Assembly: GCF_917563925.1 (NCBI RefSeq)
Contig: NZ_CAKJTJ010000002.1
Location: 124,001 to 188,000 of the forward strand
Direction: 5' to 3'
Length of the DNA stretch: 64,000 nt
Source of the DNA: Sutcliffiella rhizosphaerae
GTDB taxonomy: Bacteria > Bacillota > Bacilli > Bacillales > Bacillaceae_I
This document shows, one piece after another, positions 50,823 through 59,302 of the stretch (position 1 is its first letter; every line of letters starts with the position of its first letter). A program made the position numbers and the translations under genes. The notes beneath the pieces were generated by a model. That model worked only from the letters and a program-made list of their open reading frames with translations. It was not told where the DNA came from and searched no databases.

Positions 50823-51080
50823 TTTCTGCAGGTGGTAGATTACAATTTTTGAAGCATTTTTTGCTTATTTGTCGGATGATTGAGAAGTTCATTGAAAGAA
50901 AAAAACAAAACCGTTTAATTTGGTTTGGAATAGTCTGCTTATTAAATTTCAAATTTTTTCTTATCGGCTTTACACAAGTAGTCATTACCTACTTTAATAA
51001 TTCTATATTACACAAAGATCTTATCTGCCTTACAGAAAATGTCACTCGGTTTAACTATAGTTTAATTTGTTATATCAGCA

Positions 51081-51114
51081 AAAAAAAAACCAAGCCAACA
51101 ATAGGCTTGGTTTT
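51081..51114 (-). terminator. Terminator of ftsZ
   Basis: The stem AAACCAAGCC/GGCTTGGTTT with a seven-base loop is followed by nine T on the minus strand, 13 bp after the ftsZ stop. Confidence 0.93.
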
Positions 51115-51127
51115 AAAATGTATATAA

Positions 51128-52291
51128 TTAGCGACGACGGTTTCGATTTCGAAGGAACGTAGGGATATCTAACGTTTCTTCTTGTTGTTGAACTTGTTGA
51201 GGACGGCGTGTCTCTTCCTGTTGCTGATGAACAGGTTCTTCACGTCTTACCTCACGTTGTTGGTTTTGTGGCTTTTGAGCTGGAGCTTTTTGTGCACCGA
51301 ATACCTGACGAGCTCCTTGTTTAGAATGATTAATTTCCGCTTCACTAAAACCAGTCGCAATGACAGTTACGATAATTTCATCCTTTAAGTTTTCATTGAT
51401 AACTGATCCAAATATCATATTAACTTCCTGGTCAGACGCAGATGCAACGATATCTGCAGCTTCTTGTACTTCATATAAACTCAGGTTTGTTCCGCCAGTA
51501 ATATTCATCAGCACACCTTGAGCACCATCAATAGATGTCTCCAGTAGTGGGGATGATACAGCTTTCTTCGCTGCTTCTGCCGCACGATTTTCACCTGTAG
51601 CAACACCAATACCCATTAATGCAGATCCTTTATTGCTCATTATTGTTTTTACATCTGCAAAGTCTAGGTTGATTAAACCAGGTGTAGCGATTAAATCAGA
51701 AATACCTTGGACACCTTGACGTAAAACATTATCCGCTTCACGGAATGCTTCAAGCATCGGTGTATTTTTATCAACAATTTCTAATAAACGATCGTTAGGA
51801 ATGACGATTAGCGTATCCACCGCTTCTTTCATCGAAGCAATTCCACCAGCTGCTTGAGTTGCACGTTTACGACCTTCGAATGTGAATGGTCTTGTAACAA
51901 CACCAACAGTTAATGCACCAAGATCACGCGCAATTTGTGCGATTACAGGTGCTGCTCCTGTACCTGTACCGCCTCCCATTCCAGCGGTTACGAATACCAT
52001 GTCAGCACCCTTTAATACTTCTTCGAGTTGCTCTTTACTTTCTTCAGCAGCTTTTTTTCCAACTTCAGGATTTGCACCTGCACCTAGACCGCGAGTCAGT
52101 TTGCCACCGATTTGCATCTTCACTTCTGCTTTGGATAAATTAAGAGCTTGAGCGTCTGTATTTACTGCAATGAATTCGACACCTTGAACACCATGCTCTA
52201 TCATACGGTTTACAGCGTTGTTACCGCCTCCACCAACTCCGATTACTTTTATGGTAGCTAATTGATCAATACTATTATCAAAATCTAACAT
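51128..52291 (-). CDS. ftsZ: Cell division protein FtsZ
   Basis: FtsZ (387 residues) is the tubulin-like GTPase that forms the Z ring. The GTPase loop GGGTGTG is at 106-112 and the T7 synergy loop with [11 protein letters not shown] near 205. A flexible glutamine-rich linker (about 315-370, QQQEE repeats) precedes the conserved C-terminal tail [13 protein letters not shown], which binds FtsA and SepF. AGGAGG precedes the ATG. It is the second gene of ftsAZ; 166 bp separate the two genes, with no clear terminator. Confidence 0.98.
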   Translation of the reverse strand: MLDFDNSIDQLATIKVIGVGGGGNNAVNRMIEHGVQGVEFIAVNTDAQALNLSKAEVKMQIGGKLTRGLGAGANPEVGKKAAEESKEQLEEVLKGADMVFVTAGMGGGTGTGAAPVIAQIARDLGALTVGVVTRPFTFEGRKRATQAAGGIASMKEAVDTLIVIPNDRLLEIVDKNTPMLEAFREADNVLRQGVQGISDLIATPGLINLDFADVKTIMSNKGSALMGIGVATGENRAAEAAKKAVSSPLLETSIDGAQGVLMNITGGTNLSLYEVQEAADIVASASDQEVNMIFGSVINENLKDEIIVTVIATGFSEAEINHSKQGARQVFGAQKAPAQKPQNQQREVRREEPVHQQQEETRRPQQVQQQEETLDIPTFLRNRNRRR

Positions 52292-52457
52292 GACTGTTCC
52301 TCCTAATTCTCTAAAGTACTACCAATACAAAACCCGTATTATTCTTAAAAAAATCTCTGTTAATTCTTTAGCTGGATTCTGGCAATCGGTAGTATCTGCC
52401 AGTGCGCTCCAATCAAATGCTGATATAAATTACTATCTACACTATCTGTAACAAAGC

Positions 52458-53747
52458 TTATTCAAAAAACAAGCCAAAGAATTTTTTCACTTTGTTACCG
52501 ACTTTTTCTTCTTCTTTTACAGGTTTTGTCTGTTTTCCTTTTTGCTGAGTTTGTTTGCTACTACGTTTTTCTGTGTGTTCTATTGATGTTGAAGTAGCTT
52601 CGATTTTTCTACCTTGCAGTTTCGCATTTTTATAGGCGAATTGGATTAGTCCAACACCCGTAGTATACTGAGGCTCCCTTACACCGATATAGTCTGGAAT
52701 TGCTTTTCTGACATTGTTATTAAGAATCAGTTGGGCAAGCTCCAACACACCAGGCATTGACACAACTCCACCTGTCAATACAAAGCCACCAGGTATCTCT
52801 CGGACTCCTAATCTCTTAATCTCTTCTTGGATAAGATCAAAAATCTCTTCCATTCTAGCTTCTATAATATCAGAAATTTCAAGTTGACTAAACTGTTGAT
52901 GTTGATCGCTACCGATAATAGGTACACTAAAAACTTCTTCATCTGATGCATGATCATAAAATGCATGACCATGCTTTTGTTTTATTTTCTCTGCGTCTTC
53001 AGTGGAAGTACGTAATCCAATCGAAATATCTTTTGTGATATATTCTCCTCCGACTGGTAAAACACTTGTACCTTTTAAGAATCCATCTTCAAAAACAGCG
53101 ATAGTTGTCGATCCACCCCCAATATCCACAAGGGCAACACCTAAATTCCGTTCATCCTTAGAAAGGGCGATAGATCCTGCCGCAAGGGGCTGGAGGCATA
53201 TATCAGTTATTTCTAGGCCTGCTTTTTCAACACAACGCAATAAGTTATGTAATACTGTTTTAGAACCTGTAATAATAGTTCCTTCCATTTCGAGACGAAC
53301 ACCAAGCATACCTCTAGGATCATTGATTTCATCTAATCCATCTACAATAAACTGTTTTGGTATACAATCAATTATCTCTCGTTCTGGTGGAATGGAAAAG
53401 ACTTGTGCTGCATCTATGACACGAGCAATATCTTCGTCCCCAATTTCTCTGTTTTCACTAGAAACTGCCACTACTCCATGACAATCTTGAAGTTGGACAT
53501 GGTTACCTGTAACTCCTACTACCACTCTGTTTATTGGCATTCCAACCATTCTCTCAGCCTGTTCGATTGCCTTATTTATGGAATGAACTGTCTCATCTAT
53601 ATCTACTATTGATCCTTTTCTTAATCCTGTTGATTTTACATTACCGACTCCAATTATATTTAAAGTATCATTAACCATCTCACCAATGATTACTTTAACA
53701 CTGGATGTACCGATGTCTAAGCTTACGTAAATTTCATTGCTGTTCAT
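52458..53747 (-). CDS. ftsA: Cell division protein FtsA
   Basis: FtsA (429 residues) is an actin-like ATPase that tethers FtsZ to the membrane. Actin-fold motifs are visible: LDIGTSSVKVIIGE at the N-terminus (phosphate 1), VDIGGGSTTIAVFE (phosphate 2) and GFVLTGGVVSMPGV (adenosine). A lysine-rich linker leads to the C-terminal amphipathic membrane helix VGNKVKKFFGLFFE. The ATG at 53747 follows AAGGAGGTG; an upstream in-frame extension is rejected. A SigH-type promoter lies 77 bp upstream. Confidence 0.97.
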   Translation of the reverse strand: MNSNEIYVSLDIGTSSVKVIIGEMVNDTLNIIGVGNVKSTGLRKGSIVDIDETVHSINKAIEQAERMVGMPINRVVVGVTGNHVQLQDCHGVVAVSSENREIGDEDIARVIDAAQVFSIPPEREIIDCIPKQFIVDGLDEINDPRGMLGVRLEMEGTIITGSKTVLHNLLRCVEKAGLEITDICLQPLAAGSIALSKDERNLGVALVDIGGGSTTIAVFEDGFLKGTSVLPVGGEYITKDISIGLRTSTEDAEKIKQKHGHAFYDHASDEEVFSVPIIGSDQHQQFSQLEISDIIEARMEEIFDLIQEEIKRLGVREIPGGFVLTGGVVSMPGVLELAQLILNNNVRKAIPDYIGVREPQYTTGVGLIQFAYKNAKLQGRKIEATSTSIEHTEKRSSKQTQQKGKQTKPVKEEEKVGNKVKKFFGLFFE

Positions 53748-53823
53748 TCTATGGCACCTCCTTCTACTCCTATACAACCTTATTTACGAACAACAAGTAT
53801 TAAAACATATTATATTAGAAAGT

Positions 53824-53850
53824 ATTCCACACATATAATGTTTTCCCTTT
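53824..53850 (-). promoter_or_regulatory. Candidate SigH promoter of ftsAZ
   Basis: On the minus strand AAAGGGAAA (53842-53850), 11 bp and GTGGAAT (53824-53830) match the SigH consensus RNAGGAWWW-N11-12-RNNGAAT with one mismatch. B. subtilis ftsAZ also has a SigH promoter here, used at sporulation onset. A TATAAT further down may serve SigA. Confidence 0.6.
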
Positions 53851-54219
53851 TTAAAAATCATTTTTTTTCTTATTTTCTTTTGAAAGGGACCATTTTGACA
53901 ATAGTATTCTTCTAATAACTGCAATGTTTTGGAAAAGCCTTACTCCAAAAGCAAATACAGCAGCTAAATATAAGTCTACACCAAGATGTACACCTAGAAA
54001 AGCTAAACTTGCTGCAAGTAAAATATTAAAGAAAAAACCAGATACAAATACTTTATCATCATAATTATTTTGCAGATGTGCCCGTATTCCTCCAAACAAA
54101 GTATCCAGTGCTGCTAGAACAGCGATCGATAAATAGTTTGAATACTCATCTGGGACACGTATTTCCGAATAAAGCCCTAAAACGATTCCTATGATTAAAC
54201 CAAGGAGAGGGAGCCACAT
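53851..54219 (-). CDS. sbp: Small basic membrane protein Sbp (DUF1290)
   Basis: Sbp (122 residues) is a small membrane protein of the DUF1290 family found next to division genes in Firmicutes and Actinobacteria. Three to four hydrophobic segments are visible (about 1-18, 27-45, 58-80 and 82-100), and the C-terminal tail SLSKENKKKNDF is basic. The function is unknown. It starts 2 bp after ylxX with GGAGGGGAAC upstream. The three genes ylxW-ylxX-sbp are conserved as a group. Confidence 0.9.
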   Translation of the reverse strand: MWLPLLGLIIGIVLGLYSEIRVPDEYSNYLSIAVLAALDTLFGGIRAHLQNNYDDKVFVSGFFFNILLAASLAFLGVHLGVDLYLAAVFAFGVRLFQNIAVIRRILLSKWSLSKENKKKNDF

Positions 54220-54221
54220 TC

Positions 54222-54947
54222 TTAGTTCCCCTCCTTCCCTGATTTAACAGGTTCAATGAACTTTATGCGAATCTGCTCATCATACGCTGGCACCGTTACT
54301 TGATTGATTGGAGTGGAAACTTCCAGCAAAAGGTTTTCAATGGCAAACTCATCCATCGCTCTGGAAACCTGCAAGCGATTATACAATTTAGTCGGATCAC
54401 TTGTTATCATGATAATCTCAAAATTGTCGTTTGGAATCCACGCATTATTCACTTTTGTTCTCCCATTAATTTCACGAATTATCGTATGATTTACAATTCG
54501 CTGATTCGCAATACTAATCTCCTCAACACCATAGGAATTCAATTCATTAACAAATCTTCTCAAAAGATCGGCAGAAATGTTTTCATTTGGCCTTCCTAAA
54601 ACATTTTCATCAAATATGGGCTTCACAGTTATTTTTATTCCAGGTCCATTCATTTCTGTTAATCCTGCTTCTTTCCTTAGTTCGTCTAAAGTATCTCTTA
54701 CAACATTACCTTTTGATTCATCCCGTTCTCTCGAATACTCTTGAATCATTTTATCGTACTTTCTAATTTCCTGAATTATTTGTGACTGTATTTCCTGTTC
54801 CCGTTTCAAGTCACTTCGAAGCTGCCAAGTATCACGGGTGTCACGAATGAGTGGTTGTTTTACAGTTTGAAACTGAATAGCAATCATTAAACCGACAATA
54901 ATCGTAATAATAGTAAAACTAAGTTTTTGTTTGTCCACATAGAACAC
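54222..54947 (-). CDS. ylxX: DUF881 family membrane-anchored protein YlxX
   Basis: YlxX (up to 241 residues) has one N-terminal membrane segment (about 10-28), a coiled coil (about 45-85) and an extracytoplasmic DUF881 domain with MNGPGIKITVKP and the NELNSYGVEEISIANQRIVN segment. It is a paralogue of the neighbouring ylxW product. The function is unknown; the gene set lies between divIB and ftsA, suggesting an envelope or division role. The GTG at 54947 or another GTG three codons later could be the start. Confidence 0.88.
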   Translation of the reverse strand: MFYVDKQKLSFTIITIIVGLMIAIQFQTVKQPLIRDTRDTWQLRSDLKREQEIQSQIIQEIRKYDKMIQEYSRERDESKGNVVRDTLDELRKEAGLTEMNGPGIKITVKPIFDENVLGRPNENISADLLRRFVNELNSYGVEEISIANQRIVNHTIIREINGRTKVNNAWIPNDNFEIIMITSDPTKLYNRLQVSRAMDEFAIENLLLEVSTPINQVTVPAYDEQIRIKFIEPVKSGKEGN

Positions 54948-54971
54948 CTAACCTCATAAGCCATAAGATGC

Positions 54972-55658
54972 TTATCGAATAACAGGATCTAGAACCACAA
55001 GGTCCTTTTTTTGGATTTTCACAGTAATATTATCGGCTACAAGCTGGTCTTTGACGCCACCAAGAATATTGAGAGCAGGTTCCAACACTACCGGATCTCC
55101 AATTGCAGAAATAACAAATGGAGCTGGATATTGATTCCCATTAATTGTAATAACCGGACCGTTGCATACGATATAAGAATCTTTCGTTATTCTTTGACCA
55201 TTAATAGCTACTGCATCTGCTCCAGAGATAAACAGTTCGTTCATAACTTTAAAGACATGACTTTCATGTACGATGTAGTTATTAACATTTTCCTCAGTTG
55301 GAACATAAGATGCATCGGATAATGTAACTTCCACACCTTTTCCTTGTACCTTCACTTCGCCATTGTACATCCGAAGCTTGTCCACATCTTCAACTAGGTT
55401 AAACAATAGTTGCTCCCCTGTTGCTAGCTCCTCTTCAATTGAACGAATTTCTTCTTGTTTTTGCTGAAGATCTTGTTGAAGTTCTAGGTTTCGCTCTTCT
55501 GTATTGATTAAGGTCTCCCGAATTGCTCTGTCACGCTGCCATTGTCTGTCTGTGACATTCGTTTCTTCCTCTTTAGTTAGTTGATAGGAGTAGGAGATGA
55601 TAAATCCCAAAACAAGACAGACAAGAGAGAGAATAACATGCTTACCCGTCATTTTCAT
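54972..55658 (-). CDS. ylxW: DUF881 family membrane-anchored protein YlxW
   Basis: YlxW (228 residues) has an N-terminal membrane segment (about 6-24), a coiled coil rich in Q and E (about 40-85) and an outer DUF881 domain with GKGVEVTLSDAS and FISGADAVAINGQRIT. It is similar in layout to YlxX, which follows it. The ATG at 55658 (MKMTGKH) is preferred; it lies 17 bp inside the end of divIB, with AAGAGG upstream. A much longer open frame upstream overlaps divIB and is rejected. Function unknown. Confidence 0.88.
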   Translation of the reverse strand: MKMTGKHVILSLVCLVLGFIISYSYQLTKEEETNVTDRQWQRDRAIRETLINTEERNLELQQDLQQKQEEIRSIEEELATGEQLLFNLVEDVDKLRMYNGEVKVQGKGVEVTLSDASYVPTEENVNNYIVHESHVFKVMNELFISGADAVAINGQRITKDSYIVCNGPVITINGNQYPAPFVISAIGDPVVLEPALNILGGVKDQLVADNITVKIQKKDLVVLDPVIR

Positions 55659-56433
55659 CTGTACCATCCTCTTCCTCTTCAACTGATTCATACGGTTTAA
55701 AGAAAGTGCCGACCTCCAAGTTGATAACTCCCTTAACAGACGGATCCAATTGTTCAACAACGGAAGGGTATGCAATCATTTTCTCTGAAAATCCCCTAAT
55801 GGTGGCACTTACCTCAAAACCATCATTCATGAACAGTGTAATGTGATTTGCATCAATTTCAGTTGGAGTATGATGTATTTCCGAAATCGAATTAATAATA
55901 GACTGTGGGAGCTTAATAAGTTCACCAATAAAGTACTCTACCATTTCACCATTTCTCCAATTCATCATCAATGGCGCATCATCAGGCAAGTGATTTCCTA
56001 TTTCAAGTACCGATAGCATTTTGCCGTTATCCATAACAGGATAATAGTTATTGCTTTCATATATATAAGCCACACGATTATTTTCTTTTACGTTTATCTC
56101 AACACTATTTGGAAACTTCCTTTGAACGGTTGCTTCTGCAATTTCTTTATGCTCCAAAATTAATTCTGATTTTTTCTCCTCATTTACACGCCAAATGCTT
56201 GTCTCTTTTGTAATTTCGGCTAAATTAATGATTTCTTCTTTTGAGACATGATTATTTCCAGTCACTTCGATTACTGCTACCTTACTCAAAGGTGATTGAG
56301 AATAAATAATCAAAGCCAACAAAATGAAAAACAAAGACAAATAAATAATCAATCTTCTATTTGCTTTTTGTTTTCTCAATTGCTTAATTTTTGGAACTCG
56401 ATCTTCAAGTGTCACTACTTTCCCTTTATCCAT
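55642..56433 (-). CDS. divIB: Cell division protein DivIB (FtsQ)
   Basis: DivIB (263 residues) is a bitopic division protein that stabilises FtsL and DivIC at the septum. A basic cytoplasmic N-terminus (VPKIKQLRKQKANRR) is followed by one membrane segment (about 28-46), a POTRA domain (from about 50, VAVIEVTGNNHVSKEEI) and a beta domain to about 240; the tail is acidic (EEEEDGTDENDG). The start is uncertain: the ATG at 56433 has GGTGGGG 12 bp away, and an in-frame TTG or GTG shortly upstream is possible. Confidence 0.92.
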   Translation of the reverse strand: MDKGKVVTLEDRVPKIKQLRKQKANRRLIIYLSLFFILLALIIYSQSPLSKVAVIEVTGNNHVSKEEIINLAEITKETSIWRVNEEKKSELILEHKEIAEATVQRKFPNSVEINVKENNRVAYIYESNNYYPVMDNGKMLSVLEIGNHLPDDAPLMMNWRNGEMVEYFIGELIKLPQSIINSISEIHHTPTEIDANHITLFMNDGFEVSATIRGFSEKMIAYPSVVEQLDPSVKGVINLEVGTFFKPYESVEEEEDGTDENDG

Positions 56434-56500
56434 TAAAAACAAATTCACCCCACCGCGCGGCAGAAGCTACGCTGTTAATATGCCTTAATTTTCTAGCATA

Positions 56501-56509
56501 ATTATATCA
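56501..56509 (-). promoter_or_regulatory. Extended -10 promoter candidate of divIB
   Basis: TGATATAAT is an extended -10 about 68 bp before divIB on the minus strand. No good -35 is seen, which extended -10 promoters can tolerate. Confidence 0.45.
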
Positions 56510-56539
56510 TAGGTGGGGATGAAAAAAGGAGAAAAACTA

Positions 56540-57448
56540 CTATTTTCTTCCTATAATTTCAACTTCCGTTTCTAGACTCACATTATATTTCTCCAATACG
56601 GTTCTTTTTATGAACTGAATTAGAGCTAATACGTCCTGTGCCTTTGCTTTGTCATCATTTACAATAAAGTTTCCATGCATTTCCGAGACTTTTGCACCGC
56701 CTATTTTATATCCTTTTAAACCTGCTTTTTCAATTAATTGACCTGCATATTCAGGAAGTGGGTTTCTAAAAATACTACCTGCACATGGATAGGAGAAAGG
56801 CTGAGTATCACGTCTGTAATCCTTATTTTTTTGAAGAAGTGATACAATTTCATCCCGATTTCCTTCTTCCACTGTTAATACAGCTTCCAAACAAATACCT
56901 GGTCTTTCCTTCTGAAGTAGTGATGTGCGATATGAAAACTTTAACTCTTCGGGAGTCAACCATTCCATCGTCCCATCTTCAAAAAGAATATGCGCTTTTT
57001 TTAACACTTTGGACATATCTGACCCATGTGCCCCGGCGTTCATAAATACAGCACCACCAACTGTCCCAGGAATTCCTGCAGCAAATTCCAAGTTTGACAG
57101 TCCTTTTTTGCTTATGATGGTAACAAGCTTTATTAAGGAGTATCCCCCTCCAGCCCAAACCTCATTTCCATTCAACTCCAAATTGTCCATACCTTTTCCT
57201 AACTTAATAACAACGCCTTCAATACCTAAATCGGAAACGAGCAGATTCGACCCTCTCCCGATTGCTGTCCATTTCACCTGATGTTTATCAATCAGTTTCA
57301 TTATTTCCTGAAGCTTTTCTAAACTTCCAGGCTCTACTAGAATGTCAGCTGGTCCTCCGATTTTCATAGTTGTATGATTTGCCAAAGGTTCATTTGGCAT
57401 TACCTTCCCAACTTCCTTTTCTTGTAATTCCCTTAATAACTGTTCCAA
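56540..57448 (-). CDS. murB: UDP-N-acetylenolpyruvoylglucosamine reductase
   Basis: MurB (302 residues) reduces UDP-GlcNAc-enolpyruvate to UDP-MurNAc with FAD and NADPH. The FAD-binding motif [10 protein letters not shown] is near 62-71, and the compact C-terminal domain with [20 protein letters not shown] fits a type II MurB. The active site ends with ETEVEI. The start is TTG at 57446-57448 with AGGAGG 8 bp upstream. Normally murG precedes it; here a 595-bp gap does. Confidence 0.95.
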   Translation of the reverse strand: MEQLLRELQEKEVGKVMPNEPLANHTTMKIGGPADILVEPGSLEKLQEIMKLIDKHQVKWTAIGRGSNLLVSDLGIEGVVIKLGKGMDNLELNGNEVWAGGGYSLIKLVTIISKKGLSNLEFAAGIPGTVGGAVFMNAGAHGSDMSKVLKKAHILFEDGTMEWLTPEELKFSYRTSLLQKERPGICLEAVLTVEEGNRDEIVSLLQKNKDYRRDTQPFSYPCAGSIFRNPLPEYAGQLIEKAGLKGYKIGGAKVSEMHGNFIVNDDKAKAQDVLALIQFIKRTVLEKYNVSLETEVEIIGRK

Positions 57449-57742
57449 TAGTAAATCCTCCTAAACACACGTTCATATGACAAGTTTATTATCATGAATA
57501 ATTTATCGTTTTAAGCATAGTCTGACCATTTCATATTATATAGTGTATGCACCATAAAAAATTACGGTACAAATGCCTATCACGAGCTCGTTTTGCAAAA
57601 ATTATGTAGGGATGAAAAAGGCTATATACGTTTACCCTCTTGTCCTACCTTATAAACCAGTTTTATAACATTTCTATAAAACTTTCATGAAAAACGGTTT
57701 GTCTTTTTGATTGTGATAACCACAATACATTAATAGTATATC

Positions 57743-57763
57743 CGTTGCATAATATGTGCAACG
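57743..57763. repeat. Inverted repeat in the murB upstream gap
   Basis: CGTTGCA and TGCAACG are perfect 7-bp arms around TAATATG. The flanks ATTAATA and TATTAAT extend the dyad imperfectly. Confidence 0.6.
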
Positions 57764-57771
57764 AATATTAA

Positions 57772-57812
57772 TTATTGTAATCAAATTTTTATCTTTTGTC
57801 ATATTACAATAA
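57772..57812. repeat. 10-bp perfect inverted repeat with 21-bp spacer
   Basis: TTATTGTAAT (57772-57781) and ATTACAATAA (57803-57812) are perfect complements. The centre-to-centre distance is 31 bp, about three helical turns. Confidence 0.6.
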
Positions 57813-57816
57813 AATC

Positions 57817-57968
57817 GAAAGCGCATTGGTCAGCCCCGACAAGCATTAGACAAGGCGGCATGAAGGATGGCTTTCACCTTCTTGACCCATTGGCATATGA
57901 CCTTGAGGGGCTAGGACCTGAAGCTAGACAATTCAAAAAGCAGAAGCCCTTGGCTCACGACAAGCATT
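57817..57968. repeat. Interspersed Bacillaceae-type intergenic repeat
   Basis: The segment starts GAAAGCGCATTGGTCAGCCC and contains GGTC..AGCCCC paired with GGGGCT..GACC and an inner GAAGG/CCTTC hairpin. CGACAAGCATT occurs at 57837 and again at 57958, 121 bp apart, so it is one full unit plus the start of another. I recall very similar GCGCCTTGGTCAGC-type repeats in intergenic DNA of many Bacillaceae; this is from memory and not checked. Confidence 0.6.
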
Positions 57969-58002
57969 TAGATGCTACTAGTAAATGATTAAACTCCTAA
58001 TC

Positions 58003-58037
58003 AAAAAAACTTGTTCCAAGTAAATACCTGAAACAAG
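58003..58037 (-). terminator. Terminator of spoVE
   Basis: On the minus strand CTTGTTTC and GGAACAAG (one G-T pair) close a 12-base loop and are followed by seven T, just after the spoVE stop. Confidence 0.85.
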
Positions 58038-58043
58038 AAAGGG

Positions 58044-59144
58044 TTAATATTTAGCATATCGACTTATGTTAAGAAGTATACCCACTGCAACAAGCATGAG
58101 GGTTAGCGAAGAACCTCCATAGCTTAAAAATGGTAAGGTGATTCCAGTAACAGGCATCAGGCCAGTAACCACTCCTACATTAATGAAAACCTGGATGGCA
58201 ATCATTGCAATAATACCTATTGCCAAAAAGCTCCCATATAAATCTGGTGCTCCAAGTGCTATTCTAACTCCTCTCCATAACAACAATGCAAAGAGTAATA
58301 CCACAAAAGAACCACCAATAAATCCTAGTTCCTCTGCCAAAATGGCAAAGATAAAATCCGTCTGTGGTTCAGGTAAGTAAAAGAACTTCTGCCTGCTTTG
58401 TCCAAGTCCAAGTCCTAATAGCCCACCAGGACCTATTGCATATAGTGATTGAATAATTTGAAACCCACTGCCCAAAGGATCTTCCCATGGGTTTAGGAAT
58501 GAGGTGATCCTTTTGATTCGGTATGGAGCTGATAATATAAGTAAAACGAATCCTCCTAATCCAACAAGTCCAAGACCGACAAAATGACTGATTCTTGCTC
58601 CTGCTACATAAATCATCACTATACATGTACCAACCATCACTGTCCCAGTTCCTAAATCAGGCTGTAACATTATCATTCCAAATGCCAAAAATACGAGAGA
58701 AAGACTAGGGACAAGTCCTTTTCGGAAGGATGTAATCTTCTTTTGATTTTCACTTAAATATCTTGCTAAAAAGGCAATCATCGCTATTTTCATAAACTCT
58801 GAAGGTTGAATAGAAAATGCCCCAACTCCTATCCAACTTCTTGATCCATTACGTTCCATTCCAATCCCAGGGATCAATACTATGACTAACAGAAAAAAAC
58901 AGGCTAGGATTAAAAGCTTTGCCCAAGTCCTCCATGTCCAATAATCCACATTCATAATAAAAAACATCGCCAAAACTCCAAGTCCTGCAAATAATAACTG
59001 TCTTTTAGCAAAGAAAAATGTGTCTTGGAACTTATAATCAGCCCAAACTGCACTGGCACTATAGACCATTATCAGGCCGACCGCTAACAAGGTCAAAGTG
59101 GTAAGTATTAAGATTATATCTGGAGTTGAACGCTTCTTAGACAA
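58044..59144 (-). CDS. spoVE: SEDS-family peptidoglycan polymerase SpoVE
   Basis: SpoVE (366 residues) is a FtsW/RodA-type (SEDS) membrane glycosyltransferase that with SpoVD builds the spore cortex; in this chromosomal position it could also act like FtsW. About ten membrane segments are present. Conserved elements are QPSEFMKIAMI, MLQPDLGTGTVM, the loop PEPQTDFIFAILAEELGF and the C-terminal TGITLPFLSYGGSS. The start is TTG at 59142-59144 after AGAGGTG. It is normally followed by murG. Confidence 0.93.
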   Translation of the reverse strand: MSKKRSTPDIILILTTLTLLAVGLIMVYSASAVWADYKFQDTFFFAKRQLLFAGLGVLAMFFIMNVDYWTWRTWAKLLILACFFLLVIVLIPGIGMERNGSRSWIGVGAFSIQPSEFMKIAMIAFLARYLSENQKKITSFRKGLVPSLSLVFLAFGMIMLQPDLGTGTVMVGTCIVMIYVAGARISHFVGLGLVGLGGFVLLILSAPYRIKRITSFLNPWEDPLGSGFQIIQSLYAIGPGGLLGLGLGQSRQKFFYLPEPQTDFIFAILAEELGFIGGSFVVLLFALLLWRGVRIALGAPDLYGSFLAIGIIAMIAIQVFINVGVVTGLMPVTGITLPFLSYGGSSLTLMLVAVGILLNISRYAKY

Positions 59145-59213
59145 AGGAAAACACCTCTACAACATGTATTAGGGCAACAGAATGGAATAAAGTTAGCACA
59201 TTCACTTTTTTGC

Positions 59214-59286
59214 CAAAAAAGGCTTTGTCCGTATGTTATCCGTCCCCTTGGATAGGTCAGGATAACAATCAGAACAAAGCCTTTGT
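59214..59286 (-). terminator. Long terminator hairpin after murD
   Basis: The outer arms AAAGGCTTTGT and ACAAAGCCTTT and inner arms GTTATCC/GGATAAC form a two-part stem over about 70 bases, followed by six T on the minus strand. It separates murD from spoVE. Confidence 0.8.
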
Positions 59287-59302
59287 TCATGTGGCCAAGC
59301 CC

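Larger units (their letters stand above)
50753..51127. other. ftsZ-spoIIGA intergenic region with spoIIG promoter
   Basis: This 375-bp region has no supported gene. It contains the ftsZ terminator (51081-51114), a candidate spoIIG promoter (50790-50822) and, at 50868-50879, TTTGTCGGATGA, a 9 of 10 match to the Spo0A box TTTGTCGAAT lying about 85-95 bp upstream of the predicted start. In B. subtilis the bpr protease gene and neighbours lie between ftsZ and spoIIGA; they are absent. Confidence 0.6.
57449..58043. other. murG-less gap between spoVE and murB, rich in inverted repeats
   Basis: The 595 bp hold no gene although murG is expected here. They contain ATTGTG/CACAAT (57710-57726), CGTTGCA/TGCAACG with 7-bp spacing (57743-57763) enclosed in ATTAATA/TATTAAT, a perfect TTATTGTAAT/ATTACAATAA pair (57772-57812), a Bacillaceae-type repeat (57817-57968) and the spoVE terminator (58003-58037). 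A TATAAT at about 57537-57542 on the minus strand lacks a good -35. No remnant of murG was seen. Confidence 0.7.

Noticed and set aside
57545-57552. SigE promoter for murB (CATACACT -10)
   Set aside because: The -10 matches but no SigE -35 is found 14-15 bp upstream.
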